From positions 1 through 14,189 of the forward strand of contig RFTR01000031.1 in the NCBI GenBank assembly GCA_009923345.1: a stretch of 14,189 nt of DNA, written 5' to 3'. A program made the position numbers and the translations under genes. The notes under the pieces are model-generated. The model did no database searches. It had not been told where the DNA came from and saw only the letters and a list, made by a program, of their open reading frames with translations. This document shows, piece after piece, positions 1 to 7,619 of this stretch. Origin of the DNA: Betaproteobacteria bacterium. Its GTDB lineage: Bacteria > Pseudomonadota > Gammaproteobacteria > Burkholderiales > Burkholderiaceae_C. The stretch's first letter is position 1. Each line of letters opens with the position of its first letter.

Positions 1-1
1 C

Positions 2-1621
2 AAAGCGAAAGATGGGCAGGTTTACAACCTCAATTTGATCGACACACCAGGTCACGTCGACTTTTCTTATGAAGTCTCGCGCTCTTTGTCTGCTTGTGAA
101 GGTGCCTTACTAGTAGTTGATGCCAGCCAAGGTGTCGAAGCACAAACCGTTGCCAATTGCTACACCGCCCTCGACTTGGGCGTTGAAGTACTTCCGGTGC
201 TCAACAAAATGGATTTGCCACAAGCTGATCCAGACAATGCCAAAGCAGAAATTGAAGATGTCATCGGCATAGACGCCACCGACGCGATTCCTTGTTCCGC
301 CAAAACAGGTATGGGTATCGAAGAAATTCTCGAAGCCGTAGTCGCCAAAATTCCGCCGCCCCAAGGCAACCCAGACGCGCCCTTGCGCGCCATGATCATT
401 GACAGTTGGTTCGACACTTATGTGGGTGTAGTGATGTTGGTGCGCGTTGTCGACGGGCGTTTGGGCAAAGGCGAGCGCTTCAAGATGATGGCTTCGCATG
501 CGGTCTACAACGCGGACAACCTCGGTGTTTTCACACCCGCAAACCTTCCCCGTAACTCGCTCGAAGCAGGCGAAGTGGGCTACATCATCGCCGGTATCAA
601 AGAGCTGCAGGCGGCCAAGGTGGGTGACACCATCACCCTGGAGAAAAAGCTACCCAATAACCTCGGGCCTGCTGAAAAAGCCTTGCCAGGTTTTAAAGAA
701 ATTCAACCGCAAGTGTTTGCGGGACTCTATCCCACTGAGGCCAACCAATATGACGCCTTGCGCGATGCTTTGGAAAAACTCAAACTCAACGACGCGTCTT
801 TGCATTACGAGCCTGAAGTCTCGCAAGCCTTGGGGTTTGGATTCCGCTGCGGTTTCCTCGGCCTATTGCATATGGAAATCGTGCAAGAGCGTTTGGAACG
901 TGAATTTGACCAAGACCTGATCACTACAGCACCGAGCGTGGTTTACCAAGTCGTCAAGCCTGATGGCGAAGTGGTCTTGGTAGAAAACCCCGCCAAGATG
1001 CCCGACCAAGGCAAGATGCAAGAGATCCGTGAACCCATCGTCACCGTGCATTTGTATATGCCGCAAGAGTATGTGGGTGCGGTCATGACGCTTGCCAACC
1101 AAAAGCGCGGCGTTCAACTCAATATGGCATATCACGGCAGGCAAGTGATGTTGACCTATGACATGCCTTTGGGCGAGATCGTGCTCGACTTCTTTGACAA
1201 GCTCAAATCGGTCAGCCGTGGTTACGCGTCGATGGACTACGAGTTCAAAGAATTTCGTGCATCTGACGTGGTCAAGGTCGATATATTGCTTAATGGCGAG
1301 AAAGTCGACGCCTTATCGATCATCGTTCACCGCACCCAATCGCAATACCGTGGCCGTGCTGTGGTGGCCAAAATGCGCGAAATCATCAGTCGTCAGATGT
1401 TCGATGTGGCAATTCAAGCGGCGATTGGTGCCAACATCATCGCCCGTGAAACGATCAAGGCTTTGCGCAAGAACGTGCTGGCAAAATGTTACGGTGGAGA
1501 CATCACCCGTAAACGTAAGCTCTTAGAGAAACAAAAAGCAGGTAAAAAACGTATGAAACAAATCGGCTCTGTCGAGGTGCCACAAGAGGCCTTCTTGGCA
1601 ATTTTGCAGGTAGAAGACTAA
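2..1621 (+). CDS. lepA: Elongation factor 4 (LepA), 5' end missing
   Basis: Ribosome-binding translational GTPase of the EF-G-like family, reported to act in back-translocation and 30S assembly. The reading frame is open from base 2, giving 539 residues up to the TAA. Against the usual ~600 residues about 60 N-terminal ones lie off the window, including the P-loop (G1) and G2. Present are G3 DTPGHVD (visible residues 14-20), G4 NKMD (68-71) and G5 SAK (99-101), then the EF-G-like domains and the LepA-specific C-terminal domain with the family phrases LGFGFRCGFLGLLHMEI and RKNVLAKCYGGDI. The first in-frame candidate start (TTG at 35) lies inside the G domain and is not a real start. The stop overlaps the lepB start (TAATG); lepA-lepB adjacency is common in proteobacteria. 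Identification is secure. Confidence 0.98.
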   Translation, partial: KAKDGQVYNLNLIDTPGHVDFSYEVSRSLSACEGALLVVDASQGVEAQTVANCYTALDLGVEVLPVLNKMDLPQADPDNAKAEIEDVIGIDATDAIPCSAKTGMGIEEILEAVVAKIPPPQGNPDAPLRAMIIDSWFDTYVGVVMLVRVVDGRLGKGERFKMMASHAVYNADNLGVFTPANLPRNSLEAGEVGYIIAGIKELQAAKVGDTITLEKKLPNNLGPAEKALPGFKEIQPQVFAGLYPTEANQYDALRDALEKLKLNDASLHYEPEVSQALGFGFRCGFLGLLHMEIVQERLEREFDQDLITTAPSVVYQVVKPDGEVVLVENPAKMPDQGKMQEIREPIVTVHLYMPQEYVGAVMTLANQKRGVQLNMAYHGRQVMLTYDMPLGEIVLDFFDKLKSVSRGYASMDYEFKEFRASDVVKVDILLNGEKVDALSIIVHRTQSQYRGRAVVAKMREIISRQMFDVAIQAAIGANIIARETIKALRKNVLAKCYGGDITRKRKLLEKQKAGKKRMKQIGSVEVPQEAFLAILQVED

Positions 1622-2619
1622 TGCCTACGCTCACCGCTTTTGTTTTGGCCGCCTTCGTTGGGTATGCAGGCACTTGGTACCTTGGCATGTTGGAAGGCAG
1701 TTTTGCTTTCCTGATGTTGATGGCCACCATTGTCACGGGTATTTATTGGTTGGCAGAGCAGTTTTACTTTTTGCCACAACGTCGCCAAGCTGCGGAGCGT
1801 CTTGAGTTGGACGCTGTAAAACGCCGTGCTGAATTAGACAAACTGGGCATTGCCAAAAACGACGTTGATGTCACCCAAGCCAAAGAACGTCTCATCATGC
1901 AGCCGTGGTGGTTGGACTGGACGGCAGGACTGTTTCCCGTCATCGCTGTGGTATTCGTTTTGCGCTCATTTTTATTTGAGCCCTTCAAAATTCCATCGGG
2001 TTCCATGATTCCAACCTTGTGGGTGGGCGATTTGATTTTGGTGAACAAGTTCCACTATGGCGTTCGCCTGCCAGTGATCAATCTCAAAATCACAGACGGT
2101 AATCCAGTCGAGCGCGGAGACGTCATGGTGTTTCGTTATCCACCCAAGCCGAACTTGGACTACATCAAACGCGTGATTGGTTTGCCTGGCGATGAAGTTG
2201 CGTATCTCAATAAACAACTCACTATCAATGGACAGCCCGTACCCAAAACGCCGTTACCCGATTTCTTTGAAGAAGACAGCTTGCGCTACATCAAACAATT
2301 TGAAGAACGAATTCCCTTGGGCGACAAACCAGACGCCAGCGTGACCTCTGTGCGTCTGCACCGTTTGCTCAATGACGCAGACCGTCCTGCTTTTGTTCCT
2401 GGCGCTGACGATTTCATGTTCAAAGATAACTGCCGCTACACGGTTGAAGGGGTCACCTGTAAGGTTCCTGCAGGCCATTACTTCATGATGGGTGACAACC
2501 GCGACAACTCATTAGATTCGCGTTATTGGGGCTTTGTGCCAGAAAAAAATATTGTGGGCAAAGCCTTTTTTGTATGGATGAATTTTGGGAATCTCAAGCG
2601 CATAGGCGCTTTTGATTAA
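1621..2619 (+). CDS. lepB: Signal peptidase I (LepB)
   Basis: Inner-membrane serine protease that removes signal peptides from exported proteins at the periplasmic face. It has 332 residues (E. coli about 324). Hydrophobic segments lie at about 3-20, 25-45 and 104-118, with a charged cytoplasmic stretch (about 53-92) between the second and third. The catalytic Ser/Lys pair is visible: box B IPSGSM with Ser128 and box D YIKRVIGLPGD with Lys183. Box E is GDNRDNSLDSRYWG (291-304). Cys271 and Cys280 sit where the E. coli enzyme has a periplasmic disulfide. The ATG shares one base with the lepA stop, so translation is probably coupled. rnc follows after 11 bases. Confidence 0.97.
   Translation: MPTLTAFVLAAFVGYAGTWYLGMLEGSFAFLMLMATIVTGIYWLAEQFYFLPQRRQAAERLELDAVKRRAELDKLGIAKNDVDVTQAKERLIMQPWWLDWTAGLFPVIAVVFVLRSFLFEPFKIPSGSMIPTLWVGDLILVNKFHYGVRLPVINLKITDGNPVERGDVMVFRYPPKPNLDYIKRVIGLPGDEVAYLNKQLTINGQPVPKTPLPDFFEEDSLRYIKQFEERIPLGDKPDASVTSVRLHRLLNDADRPAFVPGADDFMFKDNCRYTVEGVTCKVPAGHYFMMGDNRDNSLDSRYWGFVPEKNIVGKAFFVWMNFGNLKRIGAFD
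2596..2611 (+). other. Short hairpin at the lepB/rnc junction
   Basis: AAGCGC (2596-2601), loop ATAG, GCGCTT (2606-2611): a perfect 6-bp stem followed by TTGATT. It lies in the last codons of lepB, 19 bases before the rnc ATG. It could weakly attenuate transcription or affect access to the rnc start, which has no clear Shine-Dalgarno sequence. It is too short to be a typical RNase III substrate. Function is inference only. Confidence 0.35.
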
Positions 2620-2630
2620 CCCGCAGCCCC

Positions 2631-3332
2631 ATGTCGCAATCAACGTCAAAGCCGCACACGATTCTCGAAACACTGCAACAACGTTTGCAGATCACGTTTC
2701 ACAACCCAGAGTTGTTGCAGCAGGCGTTGACGCATCGTAGCTTTAGCGCTGACCACAACGAGCGTCTAGAGTTTTTAGGCGACTCCGTTTTGAATTTATG
2801 CATCGCTAATTTGCTCTACCAGCGCTTACACACTTTGCCTGAGGGTGACTTGTCGCGTGTGCGCGCCAATCTAGTCAAGCAAGACACCTTGCACCATTTG
2901 GCTGTTGAAATGGGCTTGCCGCAGATGTTGCGTTTGGGTGAGGGCGAGCTCCGCTCCGGCGGACAAAAACGTCCTTCTATATTGGCCGATGCGCTAGAAG
3001 CTGTTTTGGGCGCTGTGTATTTGGATGCCGGTTTCGCCCAAGCAGACGCTTTGGTGCAGCGCATCTTCGCAGCCGTAGATGTCAAGCCAGAAATGCAAGC
3101 CGTTGGCAAAGATGCCAAAACCGAATTACAAGAGTGGTTGCAAGCACGCAAGATGCAGTTGCCCATTTATCGTGTAGTCGGTACTTTGGGTGCAGCGCAT
3201 CGCCAAACCTTTGATGTGGAATGCGAAGTGATCGAGTTAGCCCGCTGCGAGCGTGGCATCGGCACATCGCGCCGAGCAGGTGAGCAAGCCGCCGCAGCGG
3301 CCATGCTACAAGTCCTCAAAGAGTCTCCATGA
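2631..3332 (+). CDS. rnc: Ribonuclease III
   Basis: Double-strand-specific endoribonuclease that processes rRNA precursors and some mRNAs. It has 233 residues, close to the usual 220-230. The catalytic domain (about 10-150) carries the signature NERLEFLGDSVL with Glu47 and Asp51, and the second metal-binding pair Asp120 and Glu123 in LADALEAV. A double-stranded RNA-binding domain covers about 161-230 (DAKTELQEWLQ, then RRAGEQAAAAAML). The ATG lies 11 bases after lepB with no strong ribosome-binding site. The stop overlaps the era start as ATGA. The lepB-rnc-era-recO order is a classic proteobacterial arrangement, and RNase III and Era both serve 30S maturation. Confidence 0.97.
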   Translation: MSQSTSKPHTILETLQQRLQITFHNPELLQQALTHRSFSADHNERLEFLGDSVLNLCIANLLYQRLHTLPEGDLSRVRANLVKQDTLHHLAVEMGLPQMLRLGEGELRSGGQKRPSILADALEAVLGAVYLDAGFAQADALVQRIFAAVDVKPEMQAVGKDAKTELQEWLQARKMQLPIYRVVGTLGAAHRQTFDVECEVIELARCERGIGTSRRAGEQAAAAAMLQVLKESP

Positions 3333-4339
3333 CACACACACCTGACACTACGCCTCAAAGCGCTGACGACATCGACGCCATGCTCCATGCCAGCAAAGGC
3401 AAGCGCCTCACGGCGAGTCCTGCTTTGGTTGCACCTGAAGACCAACGCTGTGGTTTGATCGCCATCGTCGGTAAACCCAATGTGGGCAAATCCACCTTGC
3501 TCAATGCATTGGTCGGACAAAAAATCAGCATCACGTCTCGCAAAGCGCAGACAACCCGCCATCGCATCACGGGTATGCGTACCGAGGGTAGTGCGCAGTT
3601 TGTGTTTGTAGATACGCCGGGATTCCAAACCATCCATGGCAACGCTTTAAACAAATCGCTGAATAAAACCGTGCAAGGCGCTGTGGGTGACGTGGATTTG
3701 GTTTTGTTGGTGGTCGAAGCAGGTAGTTTCACGCCAGCCGATGCCAAAGTTTTGGCTTTGCTTGCTCCTGGCATTCCTACATTATTGGTGGCTAACAAAT
3801 TAGACACCGTGAAAAGCCGAGACGCTGTGCCCGCATGGTTGCAAGACATGCAGCAACGCCATGCGTTTTCCGAGTTTGTACCCATGTCGGCTAAAAACAC
3901 CAAAGACGTAGAACGCTTGCTTGGTATTTGTGAAAAATACTTGCCAGAGCAAGCCTGGTTTTATGGCTCCGACGAATTGACCGACCGCAGCGAAAAATTC
4001 ATGGCGGCTGAGATGGTGCGTGAAAAACTCTTTCGCTTAACAGGTGACGAGTTGCCTTACACCTCAACCGTCATCATCGATAAGTTTGAAGAAGAGCCTG
4101 GTAAAACCAAAGGCGTGAAACGCATGGTACGCATCGCCGCGACCATTGTGGTGGAGCGCGATGGCCACAAAGCCATGGTGATTGGCGACAAAGGCGAACG
4201 CCTCAAACGTATGGGCACCGAGGCACGCACCGAACTTGAAAAATTATTTGATGCCAAAGTGTTTTTAGAACTCTGGGTCAAAGTGCGCTCGGGTTGGGCG
4301 GATGACGAAGCACGGGTGCGTAGCTTTGGCTACGAGTAA
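3329..4339 (+). CDS. era: GTPase Era, with an N-terminal extension
   Basis: Essential GTPase that binds the 3' end of 16S rRNA and checks 30S maturation. It has 336 residues against about 300 in E. coli; the extra ~35 are an N-terminal extension before the G domain. GTPase motifs are G1 GKPNVGKST (48-56), a G2 threonine in the KAQTTRHRI segment (72-80), G3 DTPG (95-98), G4 NKLD (156-159) and G5 SAK (187-189). The C-terminal KH domain has its GxxG loop in VIGDKGERLKRMG (284-296). The ATG at 3329 overlaps the rnc stop as ATGA, which favours this start. An internal ATG at 3380 would shorten the extension by 17 residues. Identification is secure; the exact start is slightly less so. Confidence 0.97.
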   Translation: MTHTPDTTPQSADDIDAMLHASKGKRLTASPALVAPEDQRCGLIAIVGKPNVGKSTLLNALVGQKISITSRKAQTTRHRITGMRTEGSAQFVFVDTPGFQTIHGNALNKSLNKTVQGAVGDVDLVLLVVEAGSFTPADAKVLALLAPGIPTLLVANKLDTVKSRDAVPAWLQDMQQRHAFSEFVPMSAKNTKDVERLLGICEKYLPEQAWFYGSDELTDRSEKFMAAEMVREKLFRLTGDELPYTSTVIIDKFEEEPGKTKGVKRMVRIAATIVVERDGHKAMVIGDKGERLKRMGTEARTELEKLFDAKVFLELWVKVRSGWADDEARVRSFGYE

Positions 4340-5093
4340 GACCCGCATCCACGCCGAACCGGCTTTTGTCGTACACCGCTACGACTGGAGCGAGTCCAGT
4401 CTCATCCTTGAAACATTCACCCGCCATCACGGCCGCGTAGCTTTAGTCGCCAAAGGCGCTAAGCGACCTAGTTCTAACTTTCGTCCGGTCTTATTGCCAT
4501 TGCAACCGCTTGCTATCAGTTACAGCGGTGACTCCGAGATTCGCACGCTCAAAGTCGCGGAATGGGTAGGCGGTCACATCATGCCTATGGGTGAGGCATT
4601 GTTGTCTGGTTATTACATCAACGAACTGTTGTTACGTTTGCTGGCGCGTGATGATCCGCATCCGCGTTTGTTTGATTTATATGCCCAGGTGGTGCAAGTC
4701 TTAGCCGCGGGCCATGATGGCACGATCGCCCCTGCTTTGCGTGCCTTTGAGTTGCTCTTGTTGCGTGATATTGGTTTGTTGCCCAATCTGGATTTACAAA
4801 CACTCACATTGGCACCTCTGCAAGCCAATACCGCTTACAGCTTGGTTGCAGAGGGCGGTTTGCGCAGTCTTGCATCGCATGAGCGTAACGGTATCGACGC
4901 ATCTGTGTGGAAAGCATTGCAAAGCAGCTTAGAAGATGCATCACCGATGACTGCCACCTTACGCGTATGTGCTGAACTCCCGGCCGACCAACGCAATACC
5001 TTGCAGATGCAACTGCGTGCCCTGGTGCACTACCATTGCGGGGTTCACACTTTGCGTACTCGCCAAATGATGGTGGACTTACAAACGCTTTGA
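4302..5093 (+). CDS. recO: DNA repair protein RecO
   Basis: Recombination mediator that works with RecF and RecR to load RecA onto SSB-coated single-stranded DNA. It has 263 residues (E. coli 242). The N-terminal OB-fold reads FVVHRYDWSESSLILETF, then RVALVAKGAKRPSSNFRPVL, typical for betaproteobacterial RecO. The helical C-terminal part includes GYYINELLLRLLARDDPHP and RAFELLLLRDIGLLP. The only ATG early enough is at 4302, overlapping era by 38 bases; an in-frame TTG at 4326 is the alternative, which would remove eight residues. No cysteine pairs suggest the zinc finger seen in some other RecO proteins. pdxJ starts 8 bases after the stop. Confidence 0.94.
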   Translation: MTKHGCVALATSKTRIHAEPAFVVHRYDWSESSLILETFTRHHGRVALVAKGAKRPSSNFRPVLLPLQPLAISYSGDSEIRTLKVAEWVGGHIMPMGEALLSGYYINELLLRLLARDDPHPRLFDLYAQVVQVLAAGHDGTIAPALRAFELLLLRDIGLLPNLDLQTLTLAPLQANTAYSLVAEGGLRSLASHERNGIDASVWKALQSSLEDASPMTATLRVCAELPADQRNTLQMQLRALVHYHCGVHTLRTRQMMVDLQTL

Positions 5094-5101
5094 TTTTCCC
5101 C

Positions 5102-5869
5102 ATGTCTCCATCTAACCCTCACACAGCACTATCGGTCAACCTGAACAAGGTAGCCTTGGTTCGCAATACCCGTCACCTTGGTATTCCCAGTGTGACGCGC
5201 GCTGCTTCGTTATGTTTAGAGGCAGGCGCTGCTGGTATTACTGTTCATCCCCGTCCAGACGCGCGTCATATTCGTGCAGACGATGTATTTGCCTTGGCAG
5301 AGTTACTCAGGGCATGGCCCGATCGTGAATTCAATATTGAAGGCAATCCATTTCACAACCTGATGGACTTTGTACGCAAAGTGCGTCCGCAACAAACCAC
5401 TTTTGTGCCTGATAGTGAAGCCCAGTTCACCAGTGACCATGGCTGGAGTTTCCCGCAAGATGCCAAACGCCTTGAGCCTTTGATTGCCTCTGCCAAATCG
5501 CTAGGTGTTCGGGTGAGCTTATTTATGGACCCTATTGCTGACGCCAAGACAGCGCAGCAAGTCATGCAATCTGTCAAAGCGATTGGTGCAGACCGCGTGG
5601 AGCTTTATACAGAGAGCTATGCACGCGCATTTGGAACACCGCAGCAAGCGTCTGTTTTGGCGAGCTTCGCAGTGACTGCGCAAGCTGCACTAGCAGCCGG
5701 CTTAGGCGTTAATGCGGGCCATGATTTGAATTTAGACAATTTGCGGACTTTTGTGCAAGCCGTTCCGCAAGTCGCTGAAGTATCGATTGGGCATGCCTTG
5801 ATTGGGGATGCATTAGAGATGGGCTATGGCAATGCAATACGCGCTTATAGGGAGTGTTTGCAAGCATGA
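5102..5869 (+). CDS. pdxJ: Pyridoxine 5'-phosphate synthase (PdxJ)
   Basis: Cytoplasmic TIM-barrel enzyme joining 1-deoxyxylulose 5-phosphate and 3-amino-2-oxopropyl phosphate to pyridoxine 5'-phosphate, the last ring-forming step of vitamin B6 synthesis. It has 255 residues. Visible motifs are SVNLNKVALVRNTR (11-24), GITVHPRPDARHI with His49, Arg51 and His56, FNIEG with Glu80, VELYTESYA (166-174) and NAGHDLNLDNL with His207. The HPRPD and GHDL wording matches the PdxJ variant I recall from Bacteroidetes and Comamonadaceae, not the E. coli wording (HLRED). The ATG at 5102 matches the family N-terminus; an upstream in-frame start at 5036 lies inside recO and is unlikely. The stop overlaps acpS as ATGA. 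pdxJ-acpS is a common pair. Confidence 0.96.
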   Translation: MSPSNPHTALSVNLNKVALVRNTRHLGIPSVTRAASLCLEAGAAGITVHPRPDARHIRADDVFALAELLRAWPDREFNIEGNPFHNLMDFVRKVRPQQTTFVPDSEAQFTSDHGWSFPQDAKRLEPLIASAKSLGVRVSLFMDPIADAKTAQQVMQSVKAIGADRVELYTESYARAFGTPQQASVLASFAVTAQAALAAGLGVNAGHDLNLDNLRTFVQAVPQVAEVSIGHALIGDALEMGYGNAIRAYRECLQA

Positions 5870-6264
5870 TCTATGGTGTTGGCACTGATATCTGCGACAT
5901 CCGCCGTATTCGTACGTCCCTTGCCAAATACGGCGAGCGTTTTGCGCAAAAAGTATTGTCTGAGCGCGAAATTGCAATTTGGCATAAACGTAGCGCGCGT
6001 TGGCCAGACCGTGGCGTGCGTTATGTAGCCACACGCTTTTCTGCCAAAGAGGCGTTTAGCAAAGCCATCGGCTTGGGTATGCGTACGCCAATGACTTGGC
6101 GCGCATGCGAGCTATCGAATTTGGCAACTGGGCAACCCGTCATTACCCTGCACGGTGCTTTGAAAGACTGGTTTGAAGCACGCAGCTTGCGCGCACATGT
6201 GAGCGTTAGTGATGAGTCTGATTACGCAACCAGTTACGTGGTGGTGGAGAAAATCAATCCATGA
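5866..6264 (+). CDS. acpS: Holo-[acyl-carrier-protein] synthase (AcpS)
   Basis: Transfers 4'-phosphopantetheine from CoA to apo-acyl carrier protein, activating it for fatty acid synthesis. It has 132 residues, the usual size. The magnesium-binding residues are Asp8 in IYGVGTDICDI and Glu62 in RFSAKEAFSKAIGLGM; the C-terminal beta segment HVSVSDESDYATSYVVVE is also typical. The ATG at 5866 overlaps the pdxJ stop as ATGA, with GGAG 11 bases upstream. An in-frame GTG at 5854 would add four residues and is less likely. The stop overlaps nagZ as ATGA. Confidence 0.96.
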   Translation: MIYGVGTDICDIRRIRTSLAKYGERFAQKVLSEREIAIWHKRSARWPDRGVRYVATRFSAKEAFSKAIGLGMRTPMTWRACELSNLATGQPVITLHGALKDWFEARSLRAHVSVSDESDYATSYVVVEKINP

Positions 6265-7358
6265 CCCACCATGCTCCATTGATTCTGGATATTGCTGGCA
6301 CACAACTAACTGCAGTAGATAAAAAACGCTTGCGCCATCCTTTGACTGGTGGTGTGATTTTGTTTGGTCGCAATTGGCAAAGTCGAATCCAACTCACGCA
6401 GCTGTGTGCCGATATCAAAGCCGTTCGTAGCGATGTGCTGATATGCGTAGACCACGAAGGTGGGCGCGTGCAGCGATTTCGTAACGATGGGTTCACGCAC
6501 TTACCGCCAATGCGTGCCTTAGGCGAACTTTGGATGCAAGACTGCAAGTCAGTGCGTGGCGCATTCCACACTGGCAGTGGTGCATTGGCTGCAATGGATG
6601 CTGCGACTGCATGCGGTTATGTGTTGGCGAGTGAGTTACGTGCGTGTGGCGTGGACTTCAGTTTCACACCGGTGCTCGATTTAGACCACGGTAAAAGTGG
6701 CGTGATTGGCGACCGCGCTTTTCACCGAGACCCCCGTGTAGTTTCTGCGCTAGCTAAAAGTTTGGTGCACGGTTTGTTACAAGCTGGCATGGCCAATTGC
6801 GGCAAACACTTTCCGGGTCACGGCAAAGTGCGTGCAGATTCACATGTAGATATACCGGTGGACACACGCAGACTTTCGACTATCTTGAACGACTGCGCAC
6901 TGCCTTACCATTGGCTGAGCACCACACTGATTAGCGTGATGCCCGCCCACGTCATTTATGAAAAAGTAGATGCATTGCCTGCAGGTTTTTCGCCATATTG
7001 GTTGCAAGATATTTTGCGAAACCGTTTGCGTTTCAACGGCACTATTTTTAGCGACGATTTGTCGATGGCAGGCGCACGCATGATTCAAGGCCGTCAAGTC
7101 AGTTTTGCCGAGGCAGGCATGGCTGCGCTCAATGCGGGATGTGATTTGGTTTTGTTGTGTAATCAGAGTGTGGGCGATGGACATGTAGTAGATGCCATGC
7201 TTGACGGTTTGGCAGAGGGATTGCTCAAACACCATTGGTTAGCAAGTGAGGCGAGTGAAATACGACGCCAAGCCTTGCTACCTAAAAATTCTCCGCTAGC
7301 TTGGGATGCGCTGATGACAGACCCCGCCTATGTGCGGGCCTTGGACTTGTTGCCCTAG
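6261..7358 (+). CDS. nagZ: Beta-N-acetylhexosaminidase (NagZ)
   Basis: Cytoplasmic family GH3 enzyme that removes N-acetylglucosamine from imported anhydromuropeptides during peptidoglycan recycling; in many Gram-negatives its products feed AmpC beta-lactamase induction. It has 365 residues, about 20 more than E. coli. Visible motifs are GGVILFGRNW (30-39), CVDHEGGRVQRF (62-73), KHFPGHG (182-188), the His/Asp dyad region ADSHVDIP with Asp193 and His195, and IFSDDLSM (262-269) with the probable nucleophile Asp265. The ATG overlaps the acpS stop as ATGA. It appears to be the last large gene of the left-hand run. No clear intrinsic terminator follows, so the two small downstream genes may be read through from it. 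Confidence 0.96.
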   Translation: MTHHAPLILDIAGTQLTAVDKKRLRHPLTGGVILFGRNWQSRIQLTQLCADIKAVRSDVLICVDHEGGRVQRFRNDGFTHLPPMRALGELWMQDCKSVRGAFHTGSGALAAMDAATACGYVLASELRACGVDFSFTPVLDLDHGKSGVIGDRAFHRDPRVVSALAKSLVHGLLQAGMANCGKHFPGHGKVRADSHVDIPVDTRRLSTILNDCALPYHWLSTTLISVMPAHVIYEKVDALPAGFSPYWLQDILRNRLRFNGTIFSDDLSMAGARMIQGRQVSFAEAGMAALNAGCDLVLLCNQSVGDGHVVDAMLDGLAEGLLKHHWLASEASEIRRQALLPKNSPLAWDALMTDPAYVRALDLLP

Positions 7359-7448
7359 CAAGCAATGTAGTTCGCCACACTAACGAAAGCGAAGATGGCG
7401 ACAAAGAATGGAAAAAACGAAGTCAGCGACAGCGGACTACGTTTCACA

Positions 7449-7464
7449 AGCCGTGAGAACGGCT
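7449..7464 (+). promoter_or_regulatory. GNRA-capped hairpin in the leader of the small four-cysteine gene
   Basis: AGCCGT (7449-7454), loop GAGA, ACGGCT (7459-7464), followed by CACCTTTT. A mutually exclusive stem GTGAG/CTCAC (7453-7457 with 7463-7467) uses part of the same bases. It lies 35 bases before the ATG at 7500. This could be a small leader element or a weak terminator-like structure. It matches no riboswitch class I can name, and the four-T stretch is too short and too distant for a confident terminator. Confidence 0.35.
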
Positions 7465-7489
7465 CACCTTTTATAGGCATGGGCAAAGT

Positions 7490-7494
7490 AGGAG
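7490..7494 (+). promoter_or_regulatory. Shine-Dalgarno site deciding the start at 7500
   Basis: AGGAG with a 5-base spacer before the ATG at 7500. It is one of the strongest ribosome-binding sites in the window and is the main argument for the short 38-residue form over a longer in-frame ORF starting at 7395. Confidence 0.65.
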
Positions 7495-7499
7495 AAACC

Positions 7500-7616
7500 A
7501 TGTCTTGTATGAAATGTGGTTTACACAAACCCCGTCGATTAGGAAGCCAACGCCGTTTTGCGGGTTCGCTGGCCTTTTTTTGCCACGAGTGCAAACCACC
7601 TCTTGAGAAAAAATAA
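7500..7616 (+). CDS. 38-residue four-cysteine (zinc-ribbon-like) protein, unknown function
   Basis: A tiny protein beginning MSCMKCGLHKPRRLG and ending FFCHECKPPLEKK. Two CxxC pairs (Cys3/Cys6 and Cys28/Cys31) separated by a basic stretch suggest one zinc or other metal site. I do not recognise a named family. The start is supported by AGGAG five bases upstream. The same frame is open from an ATG at 7395, giving 73 residues, but that start has a poor ribosome-binding site and the extra part has no recognisable features. It sits 141 bases after nagZ and four bases before the next small gene, with which it is probably co-transcribed. It could be a nucleic-acid-binding or assembly factor; that is inference only. 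Confidence 0.6.
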   Translation: MSCMKCGLHKPRRLGSQRRFAGSLAFFCHECKPPLEKK

Positions 7617-7619
7617 TCC

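Noticed and set aside
5036..5101. Upstream extension of pdxJ
   Set aside because: It would overlap recO. The ATG at 5102 gives the normal PdxJ N-terminus.
7323..7338. CCCGC/GCGGG hairpin near the end of nagZ as a terminator
   Set aside because: It is inside the coding sequence and has no T-tract after it.
7395..7499. Upstream extension of the four-cysteine ORF to 73 residues
   Set aside because: Poor ribosome-binding site at 7395 and a hairpin within the extra part; the AGGAG before 7500 is much better. It is not fully excluded.
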